This document shows positions 33,591-43,780 of a stretch of 64,000 bases of DNA, one piece after another (the first letter of the stretch is position 1; the number at the start of each line of letters is the position of its first letter). This stretch comes from Bugulina stolonifera (Eukaryota > Bryozoa > Gymnolaemata > Cheilostomatida > Bugulidae). The translations under genes and the position numbers were made by a program. The notes beneath the pieces are model-generated. The model searched no databases, was not told the origin of the DNA, and worked only from the letters and a program-made list of their open reading frames with translations. The DNA lies in NCBI GenBank assembly GCA_935421135.1, contig OW285193.1:2675996-2739995 (forward strand), written 5' to 3'.

Positions 33591-34830
33591 TTAGAATTTG
33601 GAATTAAGAAGTTCTACATATGATAAATTGTTAGATGGTTCTTGCTCTTGTAGAATAGCATCTACCACCTGTTCTGTCAGCCTGGACATTAGTCTTCTCT
33701 TGGTCTGTGAAAAATATGAAAAGAAGTGACGTATCATAATTATGAATAACTTATAGCTTTTGTGATATAAATATGTACTATGTACTTTGATTTTGTAAAT
33801 GTCAGATATGTACATGTATCTCATATTTATACTCTACTTACAGCCATGCTCCTTATTGAACGAATATCACAGGCTAGACCCATGGCCCAATGGTGTACAG
33901 CGTCTTCTGAATCACACTCCTTGTTTAAAATCTCCAATGCTCTTTGTTTTAGTGGATCATTTGTCCCTGATTTTCTCTGGAAGAGAAATATTTAACATTA
34001 TGCAAATTAATGTGCAATTATTGACAATAACATTAACCCTTATTTGTTGTAAATTTATTCATATCCCAATGTTAATAGAACTTGAAACTGTCATATTACA
34101 ACATGTACCTTTTTGTTCGTGGAAGTCGGTGCGTAATTTGTAGGCGTGGACGTGGATGTGCTGGGTATACAGGCTGCAGAGGCACTAGCCATGCAGGCTG
34201 CAGAGGCACTAGGCATGCAGGCTGCAGAGGCACTGGGCATGCAGGTTGTAGTGGCACTAGGCGTGTAGGCTGCAGAAGCACCAGGCATGCAACCTACAGA
34301 GGCACCAGGCATGCAACCTACAGAGGCACTAGGCATGCAGCCTGCTGCAGAAGGAAATAAATTAGTGGTAGTCTTTCTGGCTCTCACTGTAGGCATAAGA
34401 AATAACAGCTGCTCAAAATATTATATGATTTCATGCTTCTCCTTGGAGCACCTCAACCAGATGGCTGCTCAAATCTGTGGTTGTATTCCTGAATAATAAT
34501 AAAACACACATGATACAGAACTACCCCTGTTAAGAATAAATACTTCATTTAACTCCTATTTACCCATGAAAAAATAATTTAGCAGAAATTCTACATGTAG
34601 TTACAAAATTTTTTTATACTTACTTCTTTAAAGTACTTCCTGTGTGTATTGTACATTTTTTGAACTTCCTCACAAGTCAGCCCTGTCAGCTCCCCTAAAG
34701 TTGTTAATGCAGTTTGCTTAGCTTGTTTATTGCTAAATAATGGGAGTCTACTATCCCATATTGCAGGAAATTGTTCTAAATTGTTAATAAATAAATTAAT
34801 TTGCTCAACTGATGCATTAACTCTGGCCAT
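33591..34830 (-). CDS. H2 MADF-BESS DNA-binding protein, four exons
   Basis: The second protein of the element. Exons, in order: 34830-34624 (69 codons), 34408-34109 (100), 33976-33842 (45) and 33704-33591 (37 plus stop). All junctions are GT..AG and all in phase 0, giving 251 residues without a stop. Residues about 10-68 form a MADF (Myb/SANT-like) domain (FPAIWDSRLP, then GLTCEEVQKMYNTHRKYFKE). Exon 2 encodes a repeated ACMPSASA-type octapeptide. Exons 3 and 4 carry BESS-like helices (HHWAMGLACDIRSIRSM, LTEQVVDAILQEQE). In PIF/Harbinger elements the Myb-like protein binds element DNA and recruits the transposase to the nucleus; that role is known from the family. Confidence 0.85.
34166..34341 (-). 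repeat. 24-bp tandem repeat within the MADF-BESS coding exon
   Basis: Seven or so units of 24 bp (GCATGCCTAGTGCCTCTGCAGCCT on the coding strand, in shortened form GCATGCCTAGTGCCTCTGCA) encode the octapeptide. The unit is a multiple of three, so copy number can change without breaking the frame. Confidence 0.85.
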
Positions 34831-35118
34831 TATTATTGTACTAATTTTAATTAATTGAAAGAAAAATCTAAGTAGGAGGCTTGGCGGAAGTGCAAATGTT
34901 TACGTCTTCTTCTGCAAACTTTCTCTAAAGTGGAATCGCTAGTTGCGGATTTCTGATTGGTCAATTGCTCCAGTCTGTCGGAACTTTTTTGAATTGAATC
35001 AATCTGCCTAATCGGCAAGTATTCTGTCTGAAACCTGTCTGAAATGACGTCATTGATAATCTGTTTGTCGGGAGCAGATGAATCTGAAGTGATTCGGTGC
35101 CGTGTACATGCAGCTTTA

Positions 35119-36017
35119 AGGGCTGCTATGCTGGGGAGTGAATACTATACACATTGTTGAGTATGTAATTATGTAATTCTAACTGTATATTGGCACTGAA
35201 CATAACTCTGATATTGGAGTCCAAGATGAAGATTTCCTAAGTAGGCCTAATGGAAATGGGATATAAATTAATAATAATTCGAATTTCTCAATACATTTAA
35301 ATTAATAGAACTTCTAGCAAAGAGTGAGTGACAACAGATGTAGGCTATTTACTACTATAATTATGTTATAAAATAAAAATAATATAATTACATTTTATTA
35401 TTATTAAATTAAGGCCCTATCCCTATGCTTTACATTAATCTATGACTTTTGTCATACATGTACATTAAACAAAACTATGAGGTAAAATAAAACTATAATA
35501 ATGGAAATATTAATTATAATAATATTATATATTATATATTATTTCTTTTGTAGCAAGCTCAAGCTGAAGCTCTTAGCTGGGCAAAAAATTTTGTAGCTCT
35601 AACCTGCACTAGCTCTTTCGGCACACTGCGACCGACCCACCACCTCCTTTGAGTCTTATCTTCCTCTTCCTCAGAATAAAATGCAATGTAGGCTGCGGCT
35701 GCTATTAATTGTTTATTATTGCAAGCCATTCCAAAAATGAATTAATAAATAAATCAGGTAAGCTTTGGCCACATGGACGTAGAAAAATAATGATCTCCTA
35801 CGGCTACGCAGAAGAACTCAATTATTCATAGCTGTGATCCTCAAGCTTTGTAAAGAACCTTAGCTTCAACTTGACCAATTAGCTTACATTAACGTCACAG
35901 CCCGCATATTTATAATCGACTCTATTTTCTGTTCATCCGTTGACAAGGGAGTTGCGCTATCTGAGCTTGTGGGGAGTGGACAAATCTGAACAGATTCGGT
36001 GCAGTGTACATACAGCT
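35119..36017 (-). repeat. 5' region of H1 (terminal repeat, exon 1, part of intron 1)
   Basis: An 899-bp inverted match to 31232-32134 of H2 (903 bp). It ends with AGCCCT next to TTA/TAA at the nested insertion joint. It could be mistaken for a separate short element because TTA flanks both ends, but it carries transposase exon 1. Confidence 0.75.
35559..35729 (-). pseudogene. H1 transposase exon 1
   Basis: Starts with ATG at 35729. It begins MACNNKQLIAAAAYIAFYSE, then an acidic run and RRWWVG, the usual N-terminus of Harbinger transposases (arginine run followed by WWV.P). The likely donor CAG/GTTAGA lies near 35603, although the open frame continues to 35559. It is separated from its other exons by nested H2. 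The copy of this exon in H2 differs by small changes that shift its frame. Confidence 0.65.
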
Positions 36018-36020
36018 TTA

Positions 36021-37386
36021 GACATTGTGCACAGCAGGCACTCTCAGATATTGCAAACAATTTGTGAAATGCATTTAGCTCTCTATGAACAGCTGATTGG
36101 TCTTTCTCTATAATTTCCTGAATTCTCCAGCATAGCAGATTATTACGATACTCACTAACATTGTAGTTGCGAAAGTAATAATACCCACTCAAGAACTTAA
36201 AAAAAATCAAATCTAACTGCTAAGTTAGCGATGTGTGCACCGGATCTATTTTAAATGCTATCTGTTCAGGAGAAGAAAACTTTTTATACTTATTGGCATC
36301 CCAAAGTACTTGTCATCTTATCCCGAATTTGAATGTAATGTATTAGTATTTCAAAGAAAAGTTAACAAATACCATTATCATGAAGTTATTTACAATGTAC
36401 AGTATGTAAGGATTATTTTTCAATTTTTCTACAGAGCAGTCAAGAACTCGATTTTGCATCCCTAAAAATATATGTACCAATGCCTGACTGGGGTTTGAAC
36501 TCAGGCCTCCAAAGCAACCAATCGCTTAGCACAGTGGATAAAAAATATTTCCACTACAGCAGCTGAGCAACCATAAAATGAAGCTTTACATGTTAGCAGT
36601 ACATGTAAATGGCCATTTTGCTGCAGATGGGGTGGGTGGATTGGCAATATTTCCCATGCATGATTTTATTTAGCTAGGGCACTTTATTTATTGATTTATC
36701 TTCATGCATACTGTCTGAGAAATGGTGAAGTACAATGAAGTAAGCATTGGAAGTTGGAACATCGACCATCATGAGTCATTGCATTATTTTGTGCGACTAC
36801 AAAATATGTCTTGTAATCTAGTGATAAAATCTCGACTTGCAATCTGCATGTATTTACTATGATAGCGGACAAGTTCCTTTTGGATAATGGCGAAATATCT
36901 TGGGCAAACAATGTAATTGTTAGTATATTTATCTGATGGTGTACAACTGTTATAGTGGTAATTATAATATAAGTAATCTGGCATCGGCTTTATTCAGTCA
37001 GTAAAGTTTCACGTGTAAGATGTTGTAGTCATACCCGCTGGATTCCAAGAAGCAAGTCTTTGTTGACATTAAACTAAACAAGCCAGTAAAAATATATTGA
37101 CAAAGCAACTAAAGTATATGCACAGTGCTGAGAGTGGACTGACTAGTGTTCACTTTACAGCATTTTTATTCCACTGCTAGGGAAATTCTTTGAAAAACAT
37201 CTCCTTTTTCTAAAGATCAATTTTCTATAAATCACATAAAATTATTAGTGATAATATGCTTTATATTCTGCATAATGGTTGTAAAATTATTACATGCATG
37301 GTCAAAGTGGCTGGGAGTTGTCCTCACTTCACAATCCAACGACTAGGTTTGAGTAGTTTTGTCTTGCATGCATTTAGTTACTCACT
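36021..37386. other. DNA between H1 and the astacin remnant
   Basis: No gene seen. A tRNA-like SINE fragment lies at 36475-36570 (separate entry). The remainder is AT-rich. Confidence 0.4.
36475..36570 (-). repeat. tRNA-like SINE fragment
   Basis: On the minus strand it reads CTAAGCGATTGG (A-box-like) and, about 30 bp later, GAGTTCAAACCCCAGTCAGG (B-box-like). A close relative sits inside both hAT-like copies (about 3270-3335 minus and 55765-55800 plus). Probably a decayed SINE head of tRNA-Leu/Ser type. Confidence 0.45.
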
Positions 37387-37507
37387 CACCTGGCATATCA
37401 CATTCTACAGCTGATGTGGTGACGTTGTGTGAATTCTTACAGTAACATTTACAATATTTACCTTTATACTAATTATCAGCACATTCTACCCCATCAGTAC
37501 AGTCAGC
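37387..37507 (-). pseudogene. cysteine-rich exon after the astacin domain
   Basis: Joins the previous exon in phase (ECS, then ADCTDGVECADN). An in-frame TAG follows, after which the frame continues YKGKYCKCYCKNSHNVTTSA with many cysteines to a GTGAGT donor. Cysteine-rich modules such as ShK or EGF commonly follow astacin domains, but the module here is not identifiable. The TAG may be a lesion or a true end. Confidence 0.5.
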
Positions 37508-38159
37508 TAAAAAGTAGATTAAATGGTTGGCTTTGTTTGCATGCTTAAAACACACTTCAAAGAGCTCTGCTATCACTACAACTAATATGTCATAGGGAAG
37601 AGTAATTCTCTTATAACAACAGTGATTGTACAGTTTTCACCACATGCTTTGTTGGGCATAGGTTATTCTGTGGGAAAATCGCTTTACAACAATATACCCT
37701 AGTGTTTTTATGACCTGTGACCACAGCACAGCACAAGCTTGAAAATAATATGCAGGCGCTATTCTTGGGTACATTCTCCAGACTTGCTGTGTAATAATGT
37801 TCTATAATTCCCTCCATTATCTTGACTGCATCTGTTTTAATATCCTCATTACGATTAACTTCAGGCCTATCATGCGTCTTCTATCACTCTTTTAAATAAA
37901 TGACTAAAATACGTGTTTATTACATATACCTTCTTCCTTTTATACTTATGCCATATAAATAAATATAATTATTATTATGTTTAAATCTAGCAGCAGTTTA
38001 CAACATTTTCAGTGTTGTTAAATACATGTAGGATCATCCGAATTAGGTCCTGGTGAGGGTAAACTTTTGCTAAATCTGTTTACAATATATTATAATTACA
38101 TGTACATTGCATATCCCTCATTTAGAATTGTCTGTAATTACTGAACCATATGAACATAC

Positions 38160-38292
38160 CAGAACATTCATAGAATCTGTTGAGAAGCTGAATGTCACTA
38201 AAAGAGTAAGTCTCAGCTGTGCCAATGATGTTCTGATAGGTGGGATCCACAGTTTCTATTGTTATGGAATTCCCAGAGTCCTTACTATAGTA
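38160..38292 (-). pseudogene. astacin exon: domain end
   Basis: Acceptor TTGGCAG and donor GTATGT. YYSKDSGNSITIETVDPTYQ then NIIGTAETYSFSDIQLLNRF and YEC correspond to the last strands of astacin domains (FS.DG.PTI.P.DP...IGQR...S..DI..LN..Y.C). Confidence 0.8.
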
Positions 38293-38873
38293 CTGCCAAT
38301 TAGAAGCATTGATGAAAGTGACACTAAACATAATATGTATATGGATTAATCAAAACTGCCAACAACTACTTTCTGGCCATCCAGTGTAAGACATGAAAAC
38401 TAGACAACATTAAACTACTCTGTCCTTAGCAACCTATAAAGTACACCACAGTTATGTACCTATCCCTACCAGAAAACATAATGGTCATTGGCTGTCATTG
38501 TTGCATTTCGTATGACTCACTTGGTGCACTAATTATCACAAATGTAAAGCCCCTAACCACTCATTAATTAATTAATCATTCACCTAGGATTTATCTCACT
38601 TTGAAATGCCCAGCTAACCAACTATACATTTACATGTACATGTATATCTGCAGCTAATCAGCTGTATCATAATTCAGGAAATAACAGCTGGGCTGACATA
38701 GTGGTCACGGCTTTGCTATCTCAGTTAACTATTTGAAGGTATCAGGGTTAACATGACTCTCAGCCTAGTCGTCACCACTAATTGAAGGTCACGGACATTG
38801 CTGAATCCTTTAGATTGACACTGATTATTTCAATCTATTACATTTTTATACAGGAATAACTTACTTTTCTTCC

Positions 38874-39081
38874 AGGATGCATGATGCTAGTGTAGTCATA
38901 AGGTATGTCATAATCATTGGTAGTCCCAGTGGTAAAGGCATTTAACTACCATACCATACCTACCATACCAGGAAAGTACTTTGTCAGTAAGTATAGTGAC
39001 ATACATATCCCTGTCTGATCTCTCATGCATGTAGTTGATTTCAATGGTTCGTAGCAACTGTATACATACTTCAGGGTAGTC
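38874..39081 (-). pseudogene. astacin exon with lost zinc site and frameshift
   Basis: Begins DYPEVCIQLLRTIEINYMHE. Aligning HERSDRD with the family's HEQSRPDRD places L, L and I where the first His, the Glu and the second His should be. The frame then runs into a TGA near 38905, while YDIPYDYTSIMHPGRK continues in the next frame up to the GTAAGT donor. The break lies in a short GGTAT/TATGG tandem run (38943-38972), a likely slippage site. Confidence 0.8.
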
Positions 39082-39344
39082 CTGTAAAGTAATATATTCT
39101 ATTAGGAGCGATGATATGAATACATAACTGGCTTATGGATTTTAATATCCGAGTACATAGATTATAAAACAACGTCGACAAAGATGGGAAAAAAATGAAA
39201 AAAATTGCCAATTAGGCCTACATGTAAGTGAAGGTAGTTGCTTCAACTTTCATATGTTCTACTTGTGTATTATTGTGGTGGAACTGTCCAGCCGTGTGTG
39301 TGGGCTGATTGCCGCTATACATGCGGTGTTAAGGCTTCCTTTTT

Positions 39345-39440
39345 TGGGGTTGCCGAGATGGCCGTGATGGTAGCGGCTTCAGACACATACTAGGCGCAGT
39401 TCCGGAGGCTGGCGGTTGAGACCACATTGCTCCCAGGAAA
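39345..39440 (+). repeat. tRNA-Ser/Leu-like SINE head
   Basis: GCCGAGATGGCCGTGATGGT resembles the 5' end and A box of tRNA-Leu/Ser, and GGCGGTTGAGACCAC about 60 bp later resembles a B box with a long variable arm between. Changes in the stems make a working tRNA unlikely. It lies in the intron between astacin exons. Confidence 0.45.
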
Positions 39441-40102
39441 AATTTCACAACAATATGTTTCATGTGGTTGATGTAATATTTGAGAGCGTCTCAATAACTG
39501 CTTACAATTGGATGAGCAAGGCTATTTTCTAGCACGGAAGGGCAAACGCAGGCCAACACCTCTTTGGAAAAATATGTACAACAAATAAGTAAGTTGATTG
39601 TGAAATAACTGAACAATGATAAGCAGGTGGTTCTCCTGGTTTGGCCCAATGGTTGTAGGGTATATATACCGGTTGTAGCAACTAAACTAACACAGCTAAA
39701 CTTTATACCCCTGCCATATCAGTCATAATTGCTCCTGAATCAGCATAGCAGTTAAAACAGATATGTTAGGAATTATATATAAAAGAATTATAAGACTATA
39801 TAAAAATTATTTTTGAAATTGCACTACATTTATATTGAAAGCTCAAAGTTGCACGAATACACAACAAACTTAGAAGCCTTACCAGCTAGGTTCTGCCTCG
39901 TACTGCTGTGAGCAACCATCCTACCATAAAGCTGATTGACTGTTCATGTAGAGGTAATCAAATCAAATGATATATTAACACATGGATGGATTAAACCTTT
40001 CAGTCTTTATTGGAGATTGTAATTTTAGATACCTCACTGAGTATGTAGAACTTTTACTCGATAACAATGCAAATATCTATATTTTCAGGCGAATATACTC
40101 AC

Positions 40103-40305
40103 CGCTGCACATTCTAGGCTCAGATTCCTCCTCTGTACACTTCCGGCAGATTGGGCAACAAATCCAAGAAGTGATGAGCAAGTAGAACCACTTTTAAGAA
40201 TCTCAAGATCCTGGCCTGCTTGGCCAGTTCTCTCCACAAACCTTATACAGGTGTAAGTCTTTATCTCATCCATAACTGCCTCAATAACAGCCTTCTCAGT
40301 GTCAT
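40103..40305 (-). pseudogene. astacin exon: N-terminal catalytic domain
   Basis: Acceptor CCTTCAG and donor GTGAGT flank 203 nt. Reads DDTEKAVIEAVMDEIKTYTC followed by IRFVERT, matching the astacin start pattern (AM.EI...TCIRFV.RT), and ends SLECAA where astacins have the cysteine before the zinc motif. Confidence 0.8.
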
Positions 40306-40689
40306 CTGAAGGGATACAATAGTACAGTTCAATGTACATGTAATTAACAGCCGATCGTCTGTTCGAAACATATTAGGTGCAATATGATTAACCAGATGAA
40401 CGTCTATGACTCAGTTCAGGATGTATGTGGCGTGTAGCACACACTTTAATAAAGTTTTAGTTCTGCTTGGAACTCATGCTATATTATTCTAGTGAACCAA
40501 CCTGAGTCACAAAAAACATCTAGAAATGGCCGTCCAGCCTAGATCCAAACGGCTATCGGCCTGCGATTTTGCTTGGTCGGAGAGAACCATCTCTAGCTCA
40601 TCGACACATCTGGGTTTTTCGCACGACAATGAGGATTTTGCTTTTGGCCAACGCTGGTATGTTTGCTACTTTGTGACGGATGTGTCAGT
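40306..40689. other. spacer upstream of the astacin remnant
   Basis: No upstream signal-peptide or propeptide exon of the astacin gene could be found; no other feature seen. Confidence 0.35.
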
Positions 40690-41074
40690 TAAATTTTTAA
40701 CAAGTTGACCTGTGCCTGAAATATAGGTTGTCACGTGCCTGAGACATGCTTACAGGATGTACCATGTATACCTATACTATCCTACATAAACATACTGATT
40801 AGACAATCAACTAGTGAATTATAATCCATAGATTCTGCATGTGAATATATTAGTGATTTTTCAATCCAGTATACTAGGTGTCAAAGAAAGGTCAGTTGGT
40901 AGCCCTATATGTTGCGAGCATGCCCATACCCAAACTGATATTCTACCAGAAATCTTGCAGCTGAGTAACAGTCACAAGAGTTCTTACAAGCAGATAGACG
41001 CTAGTGCAAACAACACTACTTAGTGTTATATGCTGGTCTGTTTTGTTACCTTAATTTTGAATAGGAAATGGTGA

Positions 41075-41290
41075 GTCATATAAGTATGGTGGAATGTGTC
41101 TCATGGGTACGGTGAGATGTGTCACATGGGTACGGTGAGATATGCAACATAGCTATGGTGGGACGTGTCAAATACATGTAGGTATGTTGAGACGTGTCAC
41201 ATGAGCATGGTGGGATGTGTCACATGGGCATGGTGAGATGTGTCACAGGGGAATGGTGAGACATGTCACATGACTATGATGGGATGTTGG
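41075..41290 (+). repeat. minisatellite of about 23 bp
   Basis: About nine imperfect units of the form GGTGAGATGTGTCACATGGG lie in tandem within R2 copy one. The other R2 copies lack the expanded array. Confidence 0.75.
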
Positions 41291-42378
41291 AATCTAAATT
41301 AAATAAAGTACTAACTACATGTACTGTAGTTGATCAATGTCTAACTCAGTATTGCCGAATATTGTGTGTATATAATTGAGCTCATATCATGGGACGTTAC
41401 CAAAACTGGATTATTTTGTCACAATACTGATTCAATATCTGCATGATGTTGGAGGCTAGTTTGATTGCCTCACAGAGAACTCGATACTCTGTCCCCAGAA
41501 ACTGAGGTTGTACAACCGGTTACACAGCATTATCTTACTGCCGAGATTGACGGCAGATAGTTAGTTTGAGAAAACTTTAGGTGCAGTATAACCAGTCAGA
41601 TATCATTTAGTTTGGGGTGTTTGAGGTGCGTAGTATCCCCACCCATGCAGCTTCAGCTCCAGTAGGTGCTCATGCTATAGCGTTGTCAACCGCCAGAGAC
41701 ACGTGTACAAGACGCGTGTATACCTATCCTATCTTACAAAAACAAGATATCAATTAGATAATTGACCAGTGAATCACCATCATTTGTATAATCGGCATGT
41801 GAATCAAGTCACTTAAAATCTGGTTTGGTGGAAAAATTAGCAGCATTCATTACATTCATACCTCACTTCAAATGATACTTTAACCAAAATCATGCAGTGG
41901 TTTTACAACCACATGTAGCTAGCTTTGAGCTTACCATTACTGTAAATACTCATGTTACTCACTGACCTGTGTTGTTACTTTGATTTTAGAATAGAAGTTT
42001 TCCAGTCACATAGGTGCGGTGCGAAAAGTTGCTTAAAAAGCATTATTTCAATATCTACATGTATCTTGAATATGTTCGTGCGCTTTTCCTTTTTATTCCT
42101 ATAAATACAGGGAGTGATACGTTGCAAATTATCCGATAGCATGAGTGCGGATTAATAGTTTAATGACAGGAGCTAAGGCTAAATGTAGCCTGTGCATTTG
42201 TTTCCTAAGATTTCAGCAACTGTTAGGTTATCCTTGATGGTAACAACAGAACAACCAATACTCTCTCACCAGAAACTTATGGTGGTACATCAGACGACAT
42301 GGCATCATTTTACTGCCGAGTTTAATAGCAGATAGTCAGTTTGAGAAATCATTAGGTGCAGTATAACCAGTTAGATAT

Positions 42379-42800
42379 GTTTGTTTTGTTTGTTTTGTTT
42401 TGTCGAGCCACTTGGCCATTCTATTTAACGGACTTCACAAGTTCGAAACTTGTATGAGCAACAGGAGCTGAGCTCTGAGTGAAAGAGCTCACCTTCCACA
42501 GCAGGAGTGCATGGTCAGTGACCACTACATCAATCTGCCATCCCAATGTAGTCACATACCCCGCCAAAATCTGGCTTCTCTTTGTGAATCAGGGCAGAGG
42601 TGGATCTTTAACGTGTGTGTTTTTTGATGTAGACTCTACACAGGACCTCCTGTATTTTTTATACGCCCTGATCCGAACAGGCGCAGCTAGGGTTAAAGGC
42701 TTGCTGAAAGCCTTTGCTAGAAATGACACAGCTGGGGGTTTGAACTCACAACCTCTCGGTTTGTGTGCATGTATGCCACCAACTGTGCCACCCTGTTACC
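42379..42800 (-). mobile_element. tRNA-derived SINE, family S1, copy 2
   Basis: On the minus strand it starts with GGTGGCACAGTTGGTGGCAT (A box) and GTTGTGAGTTCAAACCC (B box), follows the body of copy 1 and ends in a (CAAAA)n tail, seen as TTTTG repeats at 42380-42403. It interrupts repeat R2 between AGATAT and CATT; the unbroken R2 copy at 41600-41612 shows the empty site. Confidence 0.85.
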
Positions 42801-43195
42801 ATTCAGTTTGGGGTGTTTGAGGTGCGTAGCATCCCCTCCCATACAATTTCAGTTCCGGTAGGAGCTCATGCTATAGTCTTGCCACTTGCTTGAAACACGT
42901 GTCCAGGACTATCTTATTGTACAAAACACATACAATCACGTATCAATTAGACAATTAACTAGTCAATGATCATCTACAGATTTGGTATGGACATGTACAA
43001 TGAACACGTAAATCTGTTTTCCATTTCTCAGCCCACAGCATACTAGGTGTCAAGGAAAGGTCTCCAAGTAGACCCATGATACACTGCAGACATGCCCTGA
43101 CCTGAATTAACATTCTACATGAGATCTTGCAGTAGTTCAACAGCCACAGTAACTCTGATTTTACCGTTAGTGGACATACGGTACCCGAGTGATTC

Positions 43196-43780
43196 TCAAA
43201 TTATACGCTAAATTGAGTTTCAAAATCCAAATTAATTTTTGTTCTATGACTTGGTTCAAAGTTTGCATAAGTGGAAAACCTGAGGTCTGCAACAATAAGA
43301 AAGCACCAGCAGAGCTTAATTTTTAGTACTTACTTCACTAATTACTGTTATGGAGTTTACATCATGTTGTATAAACAATAGACAAAAGGTCTACTTCCGA
43401 GAATGTCAAATTAATAATTACACTACATTAATAATTACATTACATTAATAATTACATGTATATATAAGACTTCTTACAGTTTACACACCAATCTTTAAAA
43501 AAGTGATGGTTTTGCTAAGCATGTTGCAAGCTTAGGTGTACATATACATGTATGTGTGTCAACTCGAGAAAAACAAGTTATATTCACTACCTACCTATGA
43601 ACTAGTAAATTAAGCAAAACCATTTGAAATTGTGTTATGGAGTGGACTTATTGTTAAATTGTCAGAAGATCGTAGCTGACAACCAAGAATTTCTTTGACA
43701 GTTCTGTGCAGGCAAAGATAATAGGTGGATGCACACGTACCTGGGCCTACATTGGCCTACATGGGCCCACACTAGAGTGT
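43196..43780. other. AT-rich spacer
   Basis: Only a short tandem repeat (ATTAATAATTACA-type, about 43410-43457) and TACATGTA motifs are seen. Confidence 0.4.

Larger units (their letters stand above)
31232..35115 (+). mobile_element. PIF/Harbinger element H2, nested in H1
   Basis: A 3,884-bp element with inverted ends AGCTGCATGTACAC(T/G)GCACC; the similarity of the two ends continues for about 50 bp (to CTCCCGACAA). It is flanked by TAA (31229-31231) on the left and TTA (35116-35118) on the right. A TTA duplication with one later T-to-A change explains this, and it lies in the TTAA of H1 intron 1. It holds a transposase gene (+) with an internal deletion of about 0.67 kb (exons 2 and 3 lost near 32365) and an apparently intact MADF-BESS gene (-). 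It cannot make a working transposase but could supply the partner protein. Confidence 0.85.
29319..36017 (-). mobile_element. PIF/Harbinger element H1, split by nested copy H2
   Basis: H1 is on the minus strand. Its 5' part is 36017 down to 35119, starting with the terminal repeat AGCTGTATGTACACTGCACC, flanked by TTA at 36018-36020. The rest runs from 31228 down to 29319 and holds transposase exons 2 to 6. Between lies H2 (31232-35115), in opposite orientation, inserted at a TTA in intron 1. The unbroken intron sequence AGCCCTTAAGGGC inside H2 itself (about 32129-32141) shows the empty site. The 3' end of H1, with its DNA-binding partner gene and terminal repeat, is absent; repeat R1 follows instead. 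Several lesions make H1 inactive. Confidence 0.8.
37387..40305 (-). pseudogene. astacin-like metalloprotease gene, degenerate
   Basis: Four exons join in phase on the minus strand: 40305-40103, 39081-38874, 38292-38160, 37507-37387. Exon one matches the front of the astacin catalytic domain (AVIEAVMDEIKTYTCIRFVERT, written here as TYTCIRFVERT; then SGSTCSSLLG and LSLEC). Exon two keeps the HERSDRDMYVTIL block and, in another frame, YDYTSIMH, the Met-turn. Exon three gives TIETVDPTYQNIIG and FSDIQLLNRFYEC, the domain end. The zinc motif HExxHxxGxxH is lost: the aligned residues are LLRTIEINYMH, so only the last His remains. A frameshift lies in exon two at GGTAT-type repeats, and exon four has an in-frame TAG. 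Signal and propeptide exons were not found. Confidence 0.75.
40690..43195 (+). repeat. repeat family R2, three direct copies
   Basis: The same ordered blocks recur three times: a block with ATCAATTAGA.AATT.A..AGTGAAT (about 40790, 41745, 42945), CAGTATACTAGGTGTCAAAG or CAGCATACTAGGTGTCAAGG (40866 and 43033), TACTGCCGAG..GCAGATAGT.AGTTTGAGAAA with GGTGCAGTATAACCAGT (41540-41600 and 42315-42372), and AGTTTGGGGTGTTTGAGGTG (41609 and 42804). Copies diverged considerably. A SINE interrupts one copy. No coding capacity is evident and the element class is unknown. Confidence 0.65.

Noticed and set aside
38943..38972. A 23-bp GT..AG mini-intron that would fix the astacin frame
   Set aside because: It is far shorter than animal introns and its removal creates an immediate stop.
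42479..42820. 113-codon open frame
   Set aside because: It lies inside SINE S1 copy 2 on the antisense strand and has no equivalent frame in the other copies.
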